NCBI GenBank assembly: GCA_043736395.1
Contig: JAYTCQ010000121.1
Location: forward strand, 1 to 10,140
Source of the DNA: JAFDVL01 sp043736395
GTDB taxonomy: Bacteria; Acidobacteriota; Blastocatellia; RBC074
Direction: 5' to 3'
DNA length: 10,140 nt
The notes beneath the pieces are model-generated. The model worked only from the letters and a program-made list of their open reading frames with translations, made no database searches and had not been told where the DNA came from. The translations under genes were made by a program, and so were the position numbers. This document shows positions 1-6,830 of the stretch, one piece after another (positions within the stretch are counted from its first letter, which is position 1; every line of letters begins with the position of its first letter).

Positions 1-146
1 CGCGGGTCTGAATTTATAAACCACGGAGAGCACGGGGGACACGGAGAAAGGCGCAACCGTTTGCGTCAGACTGCTTACTTGCCTGACAGTTCCCACTTCT
101 GTCAAGAACCTCTGTGCGCCCTGTGGTTTATAAATTCAGACCCGCG
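1..146. repeat. Inverted-repeat element with 24-bp perfect arms and 9-nt tandem units
   Basis: Bases 1-24 and 123-146 are perfect reverse complements (left arm starts cgcgggtctgaattta and ends taaaccac). Inside the left arm three 9-nt units follow (22-30 cacggagag, 31-39 cacggggga, 40-48 cacggagaa). The reverse strand of the right arm continues with related units (cacagggcg, cacagaggt), so the pairing continues imperfectly inwards. No open reading frame of note lies between the arms. It looks like a MITE- or REP-like non-coding element. It lies downstream of the 2-hydroxyacid dehydrogenase and could also act as a 3' stem-loop. The left boundary is uncertain because it coincides with the window edge. 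Confidence 0.8.
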
Positions 147-186
147 TAAACCCGCCTGATCCGCCTAATCCGTGGTCTATTCTTCT
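147..186. repeat. Short tail with a 9-nt near-tandem repeat
   Basis: Between the inverted repeat and the dehydrogenase stop, ccgcctgat (152-160) is followed directly by ccgcctaat (161-169), then ccgtgg. The motif resembles degenerate 9-nt repeat tails that accompany the 'cacggagag' units in the adjacent element. Its function is unknown and the evidence is only the visible repetition. Confidence 0.45.
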
Positions 187-1251
187 TTAATACCCTCGCG
201 CTTTATCCACGACATTCAGCAAAGGCAACCCGTTCGAATAACGTCGAACATTTTCCGCGACCAAAGCCATCAACCTGATTTGCCGGATTGGCGCATTGCC
301 GGAATTGTGTGGCGTAATCACTAAGTTCGGGCAATCCCAGAAAGGATGATCGGGCGGTAAAGGCTCCGGCGTAGTTGCATCAAGTCCTGCGCCACGAATT
401 TTCTTTTCCTTCAACGCTCTCACCAGCGCATCATTATCAACCAATCCGCCACGCGAAACATTTAAGAAATAGGCAGTCGGTTTCATTTTATTAAAGACCG
501 CATCATTGAACATTTTATTGGTAATTTTGGTGTGCGGAGCCGCGCTCATTAACACATCTACCTGCGGAATCATTTCCATCAGCCAATCTGGTTCATGCAA
601 TTCTTCGACGAACTCTGGCTTTGGAATTGGCTTCGCATCCGTCGCCAGCACTCGCATGTTGAATCCGTAATGCAGCCGTAGCGCCGTATCCGAACCAATG
701 CCGCCCATGCCGACAATTCCAATTGTCTTGTGGTAAAGATCGTCCAGCGGAACCGATGCATTTTTATATTTTCGCTCCTTAAAATTCGGAATCGAATCCT
801 GCGCTAGTCCACGCGTCAGGCTGAGCAATAATCCAATCGCCGTCTCAGCAATCACTGGCGAAAAGATTCGCTGCATATTGCTGAGAACCAATGGATGTTC
901 GATCATTTCCGGATACAACCATTCAACGCCTGCCGCCCACGTTTGCAAAAATTTCAGTTTTTTCGCACCCCCTAAACTTTCACGATCAATGTTGCCAAGA
1001 ATCACTTCGGCATCGGCAATATGACGTTTGAATTCGGTGCGATCAGTGACGATTTGAAGTTCAATGTTCTTTCCAGCAGAGCGAATCTGTTCCGTTTCAG
1101 CGGGCGATAAATTAACAGAACAGAGAATCTTTATCGGGCCAGCTGGTGGTTTGGTTGCGACGCTCGCGAATGCTTCTGGCGTCGAAGCTATAGCGCCAGT
1201 CGTTGCGAGTCCAGCCAAAAAATTGCGACGTGAAAAATTATCTTCGATCAT
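187..1251 (-). CDS. Tat-exported NAD-dependent D-2-hydroxyacid dehydrogenase
   Basis: This 354-residue enzyme of the D-isomer-specific 2-hydroxyacid dehydrogenase family interconverts 2-hydroxy and 2-oxo acids with NAD(H). The Rossmann motif GMGGIG is at 181-186, and Asp205 at the end of the next strand favours NAD over NADP. The catalytic triad is Arg267 (NVSRGGLVD), Glu296 (TPEPLPPDHP) and His315 (ITPHNSG). The N-terminus, SRRNFLAGLATTGAIA then AFA, is a typical twin-arginine signal, which is odd for a cofactor-dependent dehydrogenase. The start at 1251 is chosen because GGAGG stands 5 nt upstream. An in-frame ATG at 1299 would add 16 residues before the Tat signal and is less likely. The gene lies 52 bp after the PQQ dehydrogenase stop, so it is probably in the same transcript. 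Its length is normal for the family once the leader is removed. The substrate is not identifiable; it may be a sugar acid or glyoxylate-like acid. Confidence 0.9.
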   Translation of the reverse strand: MIEDNFSRRNFLAGLATTGAIASTPEAFASVATKPPAGPIKILCSVNLSPAETEQIRSAGKNIELQIVTDRTEFKRHIADAEVILGNIDRESLGGAKKLKFLQTWAAGVEWLYPEMIEHPLVLSNMQRIFSPVIAETAIGLLLSLTRGLAQDSIPNFKERKYKNASVPLDDLYHKTIGIVGMGGIGSDTALRLHYGFNMRVLATDAKPIPKPEFVEELHEPDWLMEMIPQVDVLMSAAPHTKITNKMFNDAVFNKMKPTAYFLNVSRGGLVDNDALVRALKEKKIRGAGLDATTPEPLPPDHPFWDCPNLVITPHNSGNAPIRQIRLMALVAENVRRYSNGLPLLNVVDKARGY

Positions 1252-1256
1252 TTTTT

Positions 1257-1261
1257 CCTCC
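1257..1261 (-). promoter_or_regulatory. Strong ribosome-binding site of the 2-hydroxyacid dehydrogenase gene
   Basis: The minus strand reads GGAGG, then five A residues, then ATG at 1251. It is the only near-perfect Shine-Dalgarno sequence seen in front of any gene in the window. It decides the start codon in favour of 1251 over the upstream in-frame ATG at 1299. Confidence 0.85.
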
Positions 1262-1303
1262 TTAAATTTTATGCCCATATTTTGGGTGGGCTTCCGCATT
1301 CAT

Positions 1304-2890
1304 TTACAGAGCAAACACAAACAGACCATTCCCTGAAGAAATCGCCACGTATTGTTTGCCGCGAATCGCATAACTAATCGGATTGGTTACAATTTGAGCA
1401 CCCGCCATGAAATTCCACAATTGCTTGCCAGTCGTCGCATCCAACGCATAGAAATTTCCTTCACGGCTTCCACCAAAAACCAATCCACCGGCTGTCGCCA
1501 TGACACCTGCCATCACCCGTGTTGGTAACTTATACTCCCATTTTGGAAGCCCTGTCGTAATGTCCAATGCTTTCACTACGCCATAGCCGATGACCCCGGG
1601 AACATTGCGACCTTCGCCACCCATGAATAATTCTCCGGCGTGATACACCGTCTCTTCCTTCACAAAATATTGTGGATCGTTGTCAGCCGCCAGGACATAA
1701 AAGAGTTTTGTTTGTGGGCTGTAAGAAGGGCTGTTCCAGTTCGTCCCGCCCCAGATGCTGGGATACAAAAGCGTACCTTCCGTAGTTGGATCAATGTTAG
1801 GAAGCACAAGCGGTCTTCCTTTCGAATCCAACCCTTTCGCCCAAGTTTGCTTGATGTATGACTTACCGCGTAGAAATTCTCCGGTGGTACGATCCAGCAC
1901 GTAATAGTAGCCGTTGCGATTAGCAATGACGACTAATTTTCGTGGGCGTCCATCAATGATTTCATCCAATAAAATCGGGATTTGATTTGCATCCCAGTCA
2001 TGCGTGTCGTGCGGCGTAAATTGAAAATGCCACTTCAAGTTTCCTGTGTCGGCTTCCAGAGCGAGTAAACTGTTAGAAAATAAATTATCTCCAGCGCGAC
2101 TGTCGCCATTCCAATCGGGAGCCGGATTTCCAGTTCCCCAAAAAATCAAATTCAAATTCGGATCATACGAACCCGTTAACCACGTAGGAGCGCCACCAGT
2201 TTTCCAACTCTCGCCTGCCCAAGTCTCATTCCCTTTTTCACCTTTCGAAGGAACCGTCCAAAATCGCCAAAGTTGTTTTCCGCTCTTCGCATCGTACGCA
2301 TCAAGAAATCCGCGAATGCCAAATTCGCCTCCGGCCACACCGACAATAATTTTATCTTTGATCGCGAGCGGCGCTCCGGTCATCGAATACCCAGTTTTGT
2401 AATCGGCGACAACAACGTTCCATTTCATCTTGCCAGTTTTGGCATCAAGCGCGACCAGATGGGCATCAAAGGTGCATAAATACAGGGTATCATCAAGTAT
2501 TGCCAGTCCGCGATTCGGCGTCCCGCAACAACCACGAACATCAGCGGGAGTCGTTCGACGATACGTCCAGAGGGGAACGCCTGTAGCCCCGTTCAATGCA
2601 GTTACGACATGTGGTTTCTCAGCCAGATAAATGATGCCATCCACGACCAACGGAGTTGCTTCAACTTTGCCGGGATCACGCATTTGATAGACCCAAGCTG
2701 TTTTGAGTTGCGCGACATTTGATCGGTGAATTTGTTTGAGCGGTGAAAAACGATGCGATTGATAGTTGCCTGAATAGGTTAGCCAATTCTGAGGTTCTGC
2801 GGCGGCATTGCGAATTCGCTCATGAGGAACTTGCCCCGCGCTTGTCAACACGAGCGAAATTAACCCTAAAACAACCTTCAGAAAAGTCAT
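1304..2890 (-). CDS. Periplasmic PQQ-dependent (quinoprotein) dehydrogenase, no heme domain
   Basis: This 528-residue protein oxidises an alcohol, sugar or similar substrate with pyrroloquinoline quinone. An N-terminal signal peptide (MTFLKVVLGLISLVLTSAG) sends it to the periplasm. The eight-bladed propeller shows repeated tryptophan-docking motifs: GATGVPLW, DAKTGKMKW, DAKSGKQLW, EADTGNLKW, DITTGLPKW and DATTGKQLW. The adjacent Cys121-Cys122 (RGCCGTPNRG) is the PQQ-contacting vicinal disulfide. By analogy with methanol dehydrogenases, Glu189 (GGEFGIRG) and Asn255 (GTGNPAPDWN) are metal ligands and Asp298 (HDWD) is the catalytic base. Asp300 completes a DxD motif, which in XoxF-type enzymes marks lanthanide use. 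There is no CxxCH heme site, so a separate electron acceptor is needed. It is slightly shorter than typical methanol dehydrogenases (about 600). The stop lies 52 bp before the next start, so the two are probably co-transcribed. The start lies 10 bp from an inverted repeat and has no visible Shine-Dalgarno. No PQQ synthesis genes are in the window. The substrate is unknown. Confidence 0.92.
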   Translation of the reverse strand: MTFLKVVLGLISLVLTSAGQVPHERIRNAAAEPQNWLTYSGNYQSHRFSPLKQIHRSNVAQLKTAWVYQMRDPGKVEATPLVVDGIIYLAEKPHVVTALNGATGVPLWTYRRTTPADVRGCCGTPNRGLAILDDTLYLCTFDAHLVALDAKTGKMKWNVVVADYKTGYSMTGAPLAIKDKIIVGVAGGEFGIRGFLDAYDAKSGKQLWRFWTVPSKGEKGNETWAGESWKTGGAPTWLTGSYDPNLNLIFWGTGNPAPDWNGDSRAGDNLFSNSLLALEADTGNLKWHFQFTPHDTHDWDANQIPILLDEIIDGRPRKLVVIANRNGYYYVLDRTTGEFLRGKSYIKQTWAKGLDSKGRPLVLPNIDPTTEGTLLYPSIWGGTNWNSPSYSPQTKLFYVLAADNDPQYFVKEETVYHAGELFMGGEGRNVPGVIGYGVVKALDITTGLPKWEYKLPTRVMAGVMATAGGLVFGGSREGNFYALDATTGKQLWNFMAGAQIVTNPISYAIRGKQYVAISSGNGLFVFAL

Positions 2891-2900
2891 CGGATATGAG

Positions 2901-3015
2901 AATAACAGACAGGAAAAAGGGGACAGGAAAAATTTCGACTCTGTGATTTTCGCAGTACCCTCAAACTAAACAGAAGTGTCCTATTTTTTCTGCCCCCTTT
3001 TTCCTGTCTGTTATT
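2901..3015. repeat. Inverted-repeat element with 22-bp perfect arms
   Basis: Bases 2901-2922 (aataacagacaggaaaaa then gggg) and 2994-3015 are perfect reverse complements around a 71-bp interior. Pairing continues imperfectly inwards (acaggaaaaat against gcagaaaaaat). The left arm also holds a direct repeat, gacaggaaaaa at 2908-2918 and 2922-2932. The element fills most of the 137-bp spacer between the beta-helix gene and the PQQ dehydrogenase gene and ends 10 bp before the latter's ATG. It resembles REP/MITE-like repeats. It is not a classical terminator, because no T-run follows a compact stem. Confidence 0.8.
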
Positions 3016-3027
3016 GTTTCCTCTCTA

Positions 3028-4956
3028 CTACTTTCTTGGTCCATAAATCGGAGCAGCTTTTCCAACCTCTAACGCTCCTAAATCTGGAGCTTTCCCTGAA
3101 AAATTATCATTCAAATTTGGCAGCTTGCATCCCGCATCCACTGCCGCGCTGTTCGGCTTCAAGCTGAAATCCATGTCGCCCATTACGTAAACTTTATGCG
3201 GCTGCGAAGGATCGGGCGGGTGGACATTTTTGAAAATATCGTAATAAACGTTGATGCCGTGGGCTTCTAATCCTGTCGCTTTTTGAAACTCTGACAACGT
3301 CTTAAATTTCTGCGCCGTTGCATTCGTCAACTCGTAATCGCGCAACTTTCCGCTTGCCGGAGCCGTCCAGACAAATTGTGGTTTGTCGCCGGGGTTCACA
3401 CGATAACCGTTGTAATCCAAAGTCGAATACGCCGAAAAGCTTAAATTCCCAAACACAGGTTTGTCAGGATGATTCGTTCCGAGAATTAAATTATTTCGAT
3501 AATGCCAATTTGAATATCCGCTGGCGTTACTGTTTTCGGTGATGAAAGTATTTTGATAAATCAGGACTCCTGCCGGGCTTCCGTTCCCTGTTTTCAAGGC
3601 TCCGCCCATTGGTACACTGTAAAGCACATTGCGATAATAATACGCTGGCCCGCCGAACAATGGCTGCGCGCTGATACCATGTTGCGCCGCATTAAATCCA
3701 CGATTTCGCATCACGCGAATGTTATGGACTCCGCCATCCGATTCAATAAAATCATCCACCATCATGAAAATATCGTTGTTATAAATATCAATCGCGACGC
3801 CCTGTTTCGCAGCATCCGTCGGAGGAGTTCCGTAAGTGCTGATGCAAATTCCATCGTGAAAATAGGCGACGTAATTATGACAAATCACGTGGCCTTGCCC
3901 GTAGACTTTGATCCCAATGAATGATTTCAATTCCGTCGCTTTGTATTTTCCAAAGTTCGACCAGCCAATCAATCGGTTGCGATCATCGCGTCCGGTGATG
4001 TGATTGTCAGCAAAATAAAAATTCTTGGAGCCTTCATATTCATTGAAAATCGCTACGCCCACATCTTCGATGCGACAATTTCGCACGACTAATCCGCTGC
4101 ATCCAATCAGTTCTTTGAGTCCCGCGTAGAAAGCAATATCCGTATTTCGAATTGTCAGATTTTCAAAATAATTGTAATCCGCCCCCATCACATCGAAGAG
4201 CCGATAATTTCCCGCGCCATCAAAAATCGCTTCGCCGTCGCCTGCGCCTTTGATGACTATTGGTTTTTCCGCAGTGCCTTTATTGGTAAAAACATAAGTG
4301 CCATCGAAAGGTACGCCGTACGTCGTGACGTAATTCATGCGATCCGCTTTGTAGAGTCCCGCGTGGACTAAAATCACATCACCAGGTTGTACCGGACGTT
4401 CGTGAACCGGAGCCCAATCGCCCGTGCCTGGGCCGTAATATGCTTCTTTCAATCCCTTGAATGAAGGTTCGATTCTTTTGCCTTCGTAATCTGGAGGATA
4501 AACATGCAGCGTTCTTCCACCCTTATATTCCTTGGGTGTTTCACGTGTTTTCACATTCACCGCTTGCGAAGATTTTCCGGTCACACCATCAGGATCAGTC
4601 ATCGTGAATCGGCATTCGTACGAAGTATTTTCTTCGAGGTCAAGAATGCTTCCCGCGAACATGCGCGGCGTCCAGTACTCTAAAAAGTTTCTGGCACGAC
4701 CAACTTTTTCATCACCTAATCGAAGCAACGGCTGCGCATCTTTCCACGGCGTAGTTCCGACTTTGCGATACTGAACAGCAACATTTGCATTGCGATTTTC
4801 ATCGCCGCTGATCTTCCATTCGAATCCAAGATTCAGCAGTGTTGATGGCTCGACGATGAATTCGCCGGAAGTTGTGACGTTCGATGTTTGGGCAAATGCT
4901 GAAGAAATAATCGTCAGGAGAATGAAAACGAAAAAGGGGAATTTTTGTTTACTCAT
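3028..4956 (-). CDS. Secreted right-handed parallel beta-helix protein with N-terminal FN3-like domain
   Basis: This is a 642-residue protein. Residues 1-22 (MSKQKFPFFVFILLTIISSA then FA, Q) form a signal peptide. An FN3-like beta-sandwich covers about 30-137 (LGFEWKISGDENRNANVAVQYR, ending VNVKTRET). Residues of about 185-560 show the rhythm of a parallel beta-helix: PGDVILVHAGLY, KPIVIKGAGDGEAIFDG, NYFENLTIRN, GLVVRNCRIED and AIDIYNNDIFM. The C-terminus DLGALEVG is a common end for such proteins. Proteins of this fold include polysaccharide lyases, glycoside hydrolases and adhesins. Catalytic residues cannot be assigned, although VDDFIESDGG near the later coils is an acidic cluster worth noting. 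The start at 4956 is chosen for its signal peptide. An in-frame ATG at 5076 would add 40 residues read through a hairpin repeat. No strong ribosome-binding site is seen. The likely role is polysaccharide binding or degradation outside the cytoplasm (inference). Confidence 0.85.
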   Translation of the reverse strand: MSKQKFPFFVFILLTIISSAFAQTSNVTTSGEFIVEPSTLLNLGFEWKISGDENRNANVAVQYRKVGTTPWKDAQPLLRLGDEKVGRARNFLEYWTPRMFAGSILDLEENTSYECRFTMTDPDGVTGKSSQAVNVKTRETPKEYKGGRTLHVYPPDYEGKRIEPSFKGLKEAYYGPGTGDWAPVHERPVQPGDVILVHAGLYKADRMNYVTTYGVPFDGTYVFTNKGTAEKPIVIKGAGDGEAIFDGAGNYRLFDVMGADYNYFENLTIRNTDIAFYAGLKELIGCSGLVVRNCRIEDVGVAIFNEYEGSKNFYFADNHITGRDDRNRLIGWSNFGKYKATELKSFIGIKVYGQGHVICHNYVAYFHDGICISTYGTPPTDAAKQGVAIDIYNNDIFMMVDDFIESDGGVHNIRVMRNRGFNAAQHGISAQPLFGGPAYYYRNVLYSVPMGGALKTGNGSPAGVLIYQNTFITENSNASGYSNWHYRNNLILGTNHPDKPVFGNLSFSAYSTLDYNGYRVNPGDKPQFVWTAPASGKLRDYELTNATAQKFKTLSEFQKATGLEAHGINVYYDIFKNVHPPDPSQPHKVYVMGDMDFSLKPNSAAVDAGCKLPNLNDNFSGKAPDLGALEVGKAAPIYGPRK

Positions 4957-5009
4957 ATTATTTCGGAAAAGACTGGATTGATTTTTGAGTGAGAAACTCG
5001 AAATTCTTC

Positions 5010-5116
5010 GCGGCTCCGCCGCAGTCAGTACAGTACGGGGAGCGGTAGCGACCTGGTAAATGCCACGAGTTACCAAGTCGCTACGGCTCCCTGTACCGTA
5101 CCGCGCCTACGGCGCG
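5010..5116. repeat. Triple-hairpin REP-like element
   Basis: A central stem pairs 5028-5059 with 5070-5101 (32 bp, four mismatches by hand comparison) around a 10-nt loop. The core reads gggagc-gtagcgac-tggtaa. It is flanked on the left by a small perfect hairpin (5010-5014 with 5018-5022, loop tcc) and on the right by another (5102-5107 with 5111-5116, loop tac). The element fills most of the spacer between the AraD1-type gene and the beta-helix gene. The small-large-small layout resembles bacterial REP/BIME elements. The in-frame ATG at 5076 inside it is probably not a real start. Confidence 0.85.
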
Positions 5117-5128
5117 ACACCTGATAAC

Positions 5129-6130
5129 CTATAACTGCCTGACTTCGACTAAATTATTTTCCTCCTTCGCCACCACCACCGGATTCCTTAATTTCCTTCC
5201 AAAGAACGGAACTTCTATCTCAAACACATCGCCCGGCTGCGAATAAAACCCGCTCAAGCAACTTAGCGCCGACGCTCCGAAGTAATGAATATGCACATCG
5301 CCTGCGCGTCGAAAAACTTTGTACTTAAAATGATGATGCTCAAGATTTCCAATCGTATGCGACATATTCGCTTCCCCGGTGAGAACTTCGCCCGACCACG
5401 CGACTTCGCCGTCGCGTATCACACGCGCCTCGCCGCGCAGGTCTTCGGGCAAATCTCCAATAAAAATTTCAGGGCCGAACGAACATTGACGCAGCTTGGA
5501 ATGCGCGAGGTATAAATAATTTTGTCGTTCAATTTTGTGATCGGAATATTCGTTGCCGATGGCATACCCGACGCGTAAAGGCTCACCGTTATCAGCAACG
5601 ACATAGAGTCCGACGAGTTCAGATTCTTCGCCGCCGTCTTCGGCATACGCAGGAAGTTCAAGCGCCTGCTCAGGGGCTACAACGCATTGTCCATCACCTT
5701 TATAAAACCATTCGGGTGCCACGCCGATAGCGCCGGGAGCGGGTTTGCCGCCTTCGAGTCCGAGCTTGAACATCTTCATCGAATCCGTCAGCGTTTCAGT
5801 TTCCGCGCTCAACTTCGCGTGCATTGCATCGCGTGATTTTGCACCACCGAGATGCGTCAGGCCAGTGCCGGACACCATACAATGCGCCGGATCAGGATGA
5901 TCCAGGGGATTTAATACTCGCTTGTCCGCGATCAATTTTTCGTAGTCAAATTTTTCTTTGCCCAACCGGGTTAGGACTAAATCCGACAGCTTCGTATTCG
6001 CACGAAAAGCGTCAAGCGCAAGCTCACGAACGCTCGCCGTATCTTTCAAGGTTGTGATGGATTGCCGATCAGAATTTACGATTCCGACATGCCGAGAATT
6101 TTGCTCGTCTAAAAATTGGATAAGATTCAT
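5129..6130 (-). CDS. AraD1/GguC-type fumarylacetoacetate hydrolase family protein
   Basis: This is a 333-residue protein of the fumarylacetoacetate hydrolase (FAH) fold. The overall pattern matches what I know as the AraD1 or GguC family, which is found near sugar and sugar-acid genes: MNLIQFLDE start, GTGLTHLGGA at 88-97, LTDSMKMFKLGLEGGKPAPG near 114-133, DGGEESELVGLY at 165-176, GNEYSDH at 192-198 and EANMSHTIGNLEHHHF at 253-268. Acidic residues Glu169, Glu171 and Asp197 are candidate divalent metal ligands. There is no signal peptide, so it is cytoplasmic. Family members are thought to act on 2-keto-3-deoxy sugar acids or similar 2-oxo acids, but the substrate here is not shown. I chose ATG at 6130 because the family begins MxLIQF. 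A TTG at 6163 would add 11 residues translated from a hairpin. The upstream gap to the caspase gene is 104 bp, so the two may be separate units. Confidence 0.87.
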   Translation of the reverse strand: MNLIQFLDEQNSRHVGIVNSDRQSITTLKDTASVRELALDAFRANTKLSDLVLTRLGKEKFDYEKLIADKRVLNPLDHPDPAHCMVSGTGLTHLGGAKSRDAMHAKLSAETETLTDSMKMFKLGLEGGKPAPGAIGVAPEWFYKGDGQCVVAPEQALELPAYAEDGGEESELVGLYVVADNGEPLRVGYAIGNEYSDHKIERQNYLYLAHSKLRQCSFGPEIFIGDLPEDLRGEARVIRDGEVAWSGEVLTGEANMSHTIGNLEHHHFKYKVFRRAGDVHIHYFGASALSCLSGFYSQPGDVFEIEVPFFGRKLRNPVVVAKEENNLVEVRQL

Positions 6131-6141
6131 TTGTGTAATTA

Positions 6142-6160
6142 CTCCGGTGAAAAACCGGAG
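6142..6160 (-). promoter_or_regulatory. Small hairpin holding the ribosome-binding region of the AraD1-type gene
   Basis: Bases 6142-6148 (ctccggt) pair perfectly with 6154-6160 (accggag) around a 5-nt loop. On the transcribed strand the 3' arm ends in GGAG, 11 nt before the ATG at 6130. This is the only ribosome-binding-like sequence there, so a folded hairpin could hide it. No T-run follows, so it is unlikely to be a terminator. A regulatory role is inference. Confidence 0.5.
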
Positions 6161-6234
6161 CAATCATCACATATCTTCGCTGATTTGTCAGATGCGAAAG
6201 CGGGGATCAGTAAATAAACGGTACTGCTTATTTT

Positions 6235-6830
6235 TTATTTTACGATGCCAATCGGAAAATCATTTCCAAAGCCATAGCTCGCTGGATATTGCGCGGTGCC
6301 TTTATATTTCGCCGTCACTTCCGGTACGACTTCCTGTAAATAAGCGTCTAATTCTTTGACCGTGATTTTCCTGTCACTCCCTTTGTCGGCTTTGCCGCTC
6401 AAAGCTTCCAGTAAAACATAGGTGAAGGTTCCGTGACCAAGCTGCTTAAATTCCGAAGCGAACTGTTCACTGCCGGAAGCCGTCAACCAATGTGTTCCAG
6501 TCGCGCGGGCGAGCTGCGCAATCGCTTTTTCTTCGGCGGCTCCACGCATGGCGACTTGATCCAATGCTCCGGCGGATTGACAGGCATCTAAAATGAAGAG
6601 CTGTTTTTGGGCTTTGATTTCGCGGGAATATTGCTGCATTAAAGCCGATGATAAACCTTTCTGCGCGAGTGCCTCATCTGCACCATACATTTGCGTCACA
6701 TCATGAGGAACAATAAAAAATTCTTTCCGTTCATTCATGACGCCGTGACCAGCGTAGTAAAAAATGAACACATCCTTTGCTTGCGCGACGCTTTTCACTT
6801 TTTCCAGTTCATTCGTAATACCCACTTTCG
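6235..6830 (-). repeat. Duplicated caspase-domain segment (partner 9545-10140)
   Basis: The last 596 bp of the WD40-caspase gene align base for base, without gaps, to 9545-10140 at a constant offset of 3310. Within it, 6545-6639 against 9855-9949 differs at only one base (6580). By hand count, 6641-6700 differs at 13 of 60 bases and 6421-6540 at 12 of 120. Similarity runs to a few bases past both stop codons. This is a tandem gene duplication with a locally homogenised core over the catalytic Cys region. Confidence 0.85.

Noticed and set aside
22..48. CRISPR-like array from the 9-nt units.
   Set aside because: The units are directly adjacent, only 9 nt long and have no spacers.
1..146. Insertion sequence bounded by the 24-bp inverted repeat.
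   Set aside because: There are only 98 bases between the arms and no transposase, so it can only be a non-autonomous element or hairpin repeat.
1261..1299. Alternative start at 1299 for the 2-hydroxyacid dehydrogenase.
   Set aside because: It places 16 residues before the Tat signal, while GGAGG with ideal spacing precedes the ATG at 1251.
6142..6160. Rho-independent terminator after the WD40-caspase gene.
   Set aside because: The stem is only 7 bp and is not followed by a T-run on the transcribed strand.
6131..6163. TTG start at 6163 for the AraD1-type gene.
   Set aside because: The added 11 residues would be translated from the small hairpin, and the family normally begins at the MxLIQF motif at 6130.
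5958..6359. Open plus-strand frame of 133 codons spanning the AraD1-type gene start and caspase gene end.
   Set aside because: It is antisense to two well-supported genes and spans their intergenic spacer. It has no recognisable domain or ribosome-binding site, and its Cys/Ser/Arg-rich composition is typical of a shadow frame.
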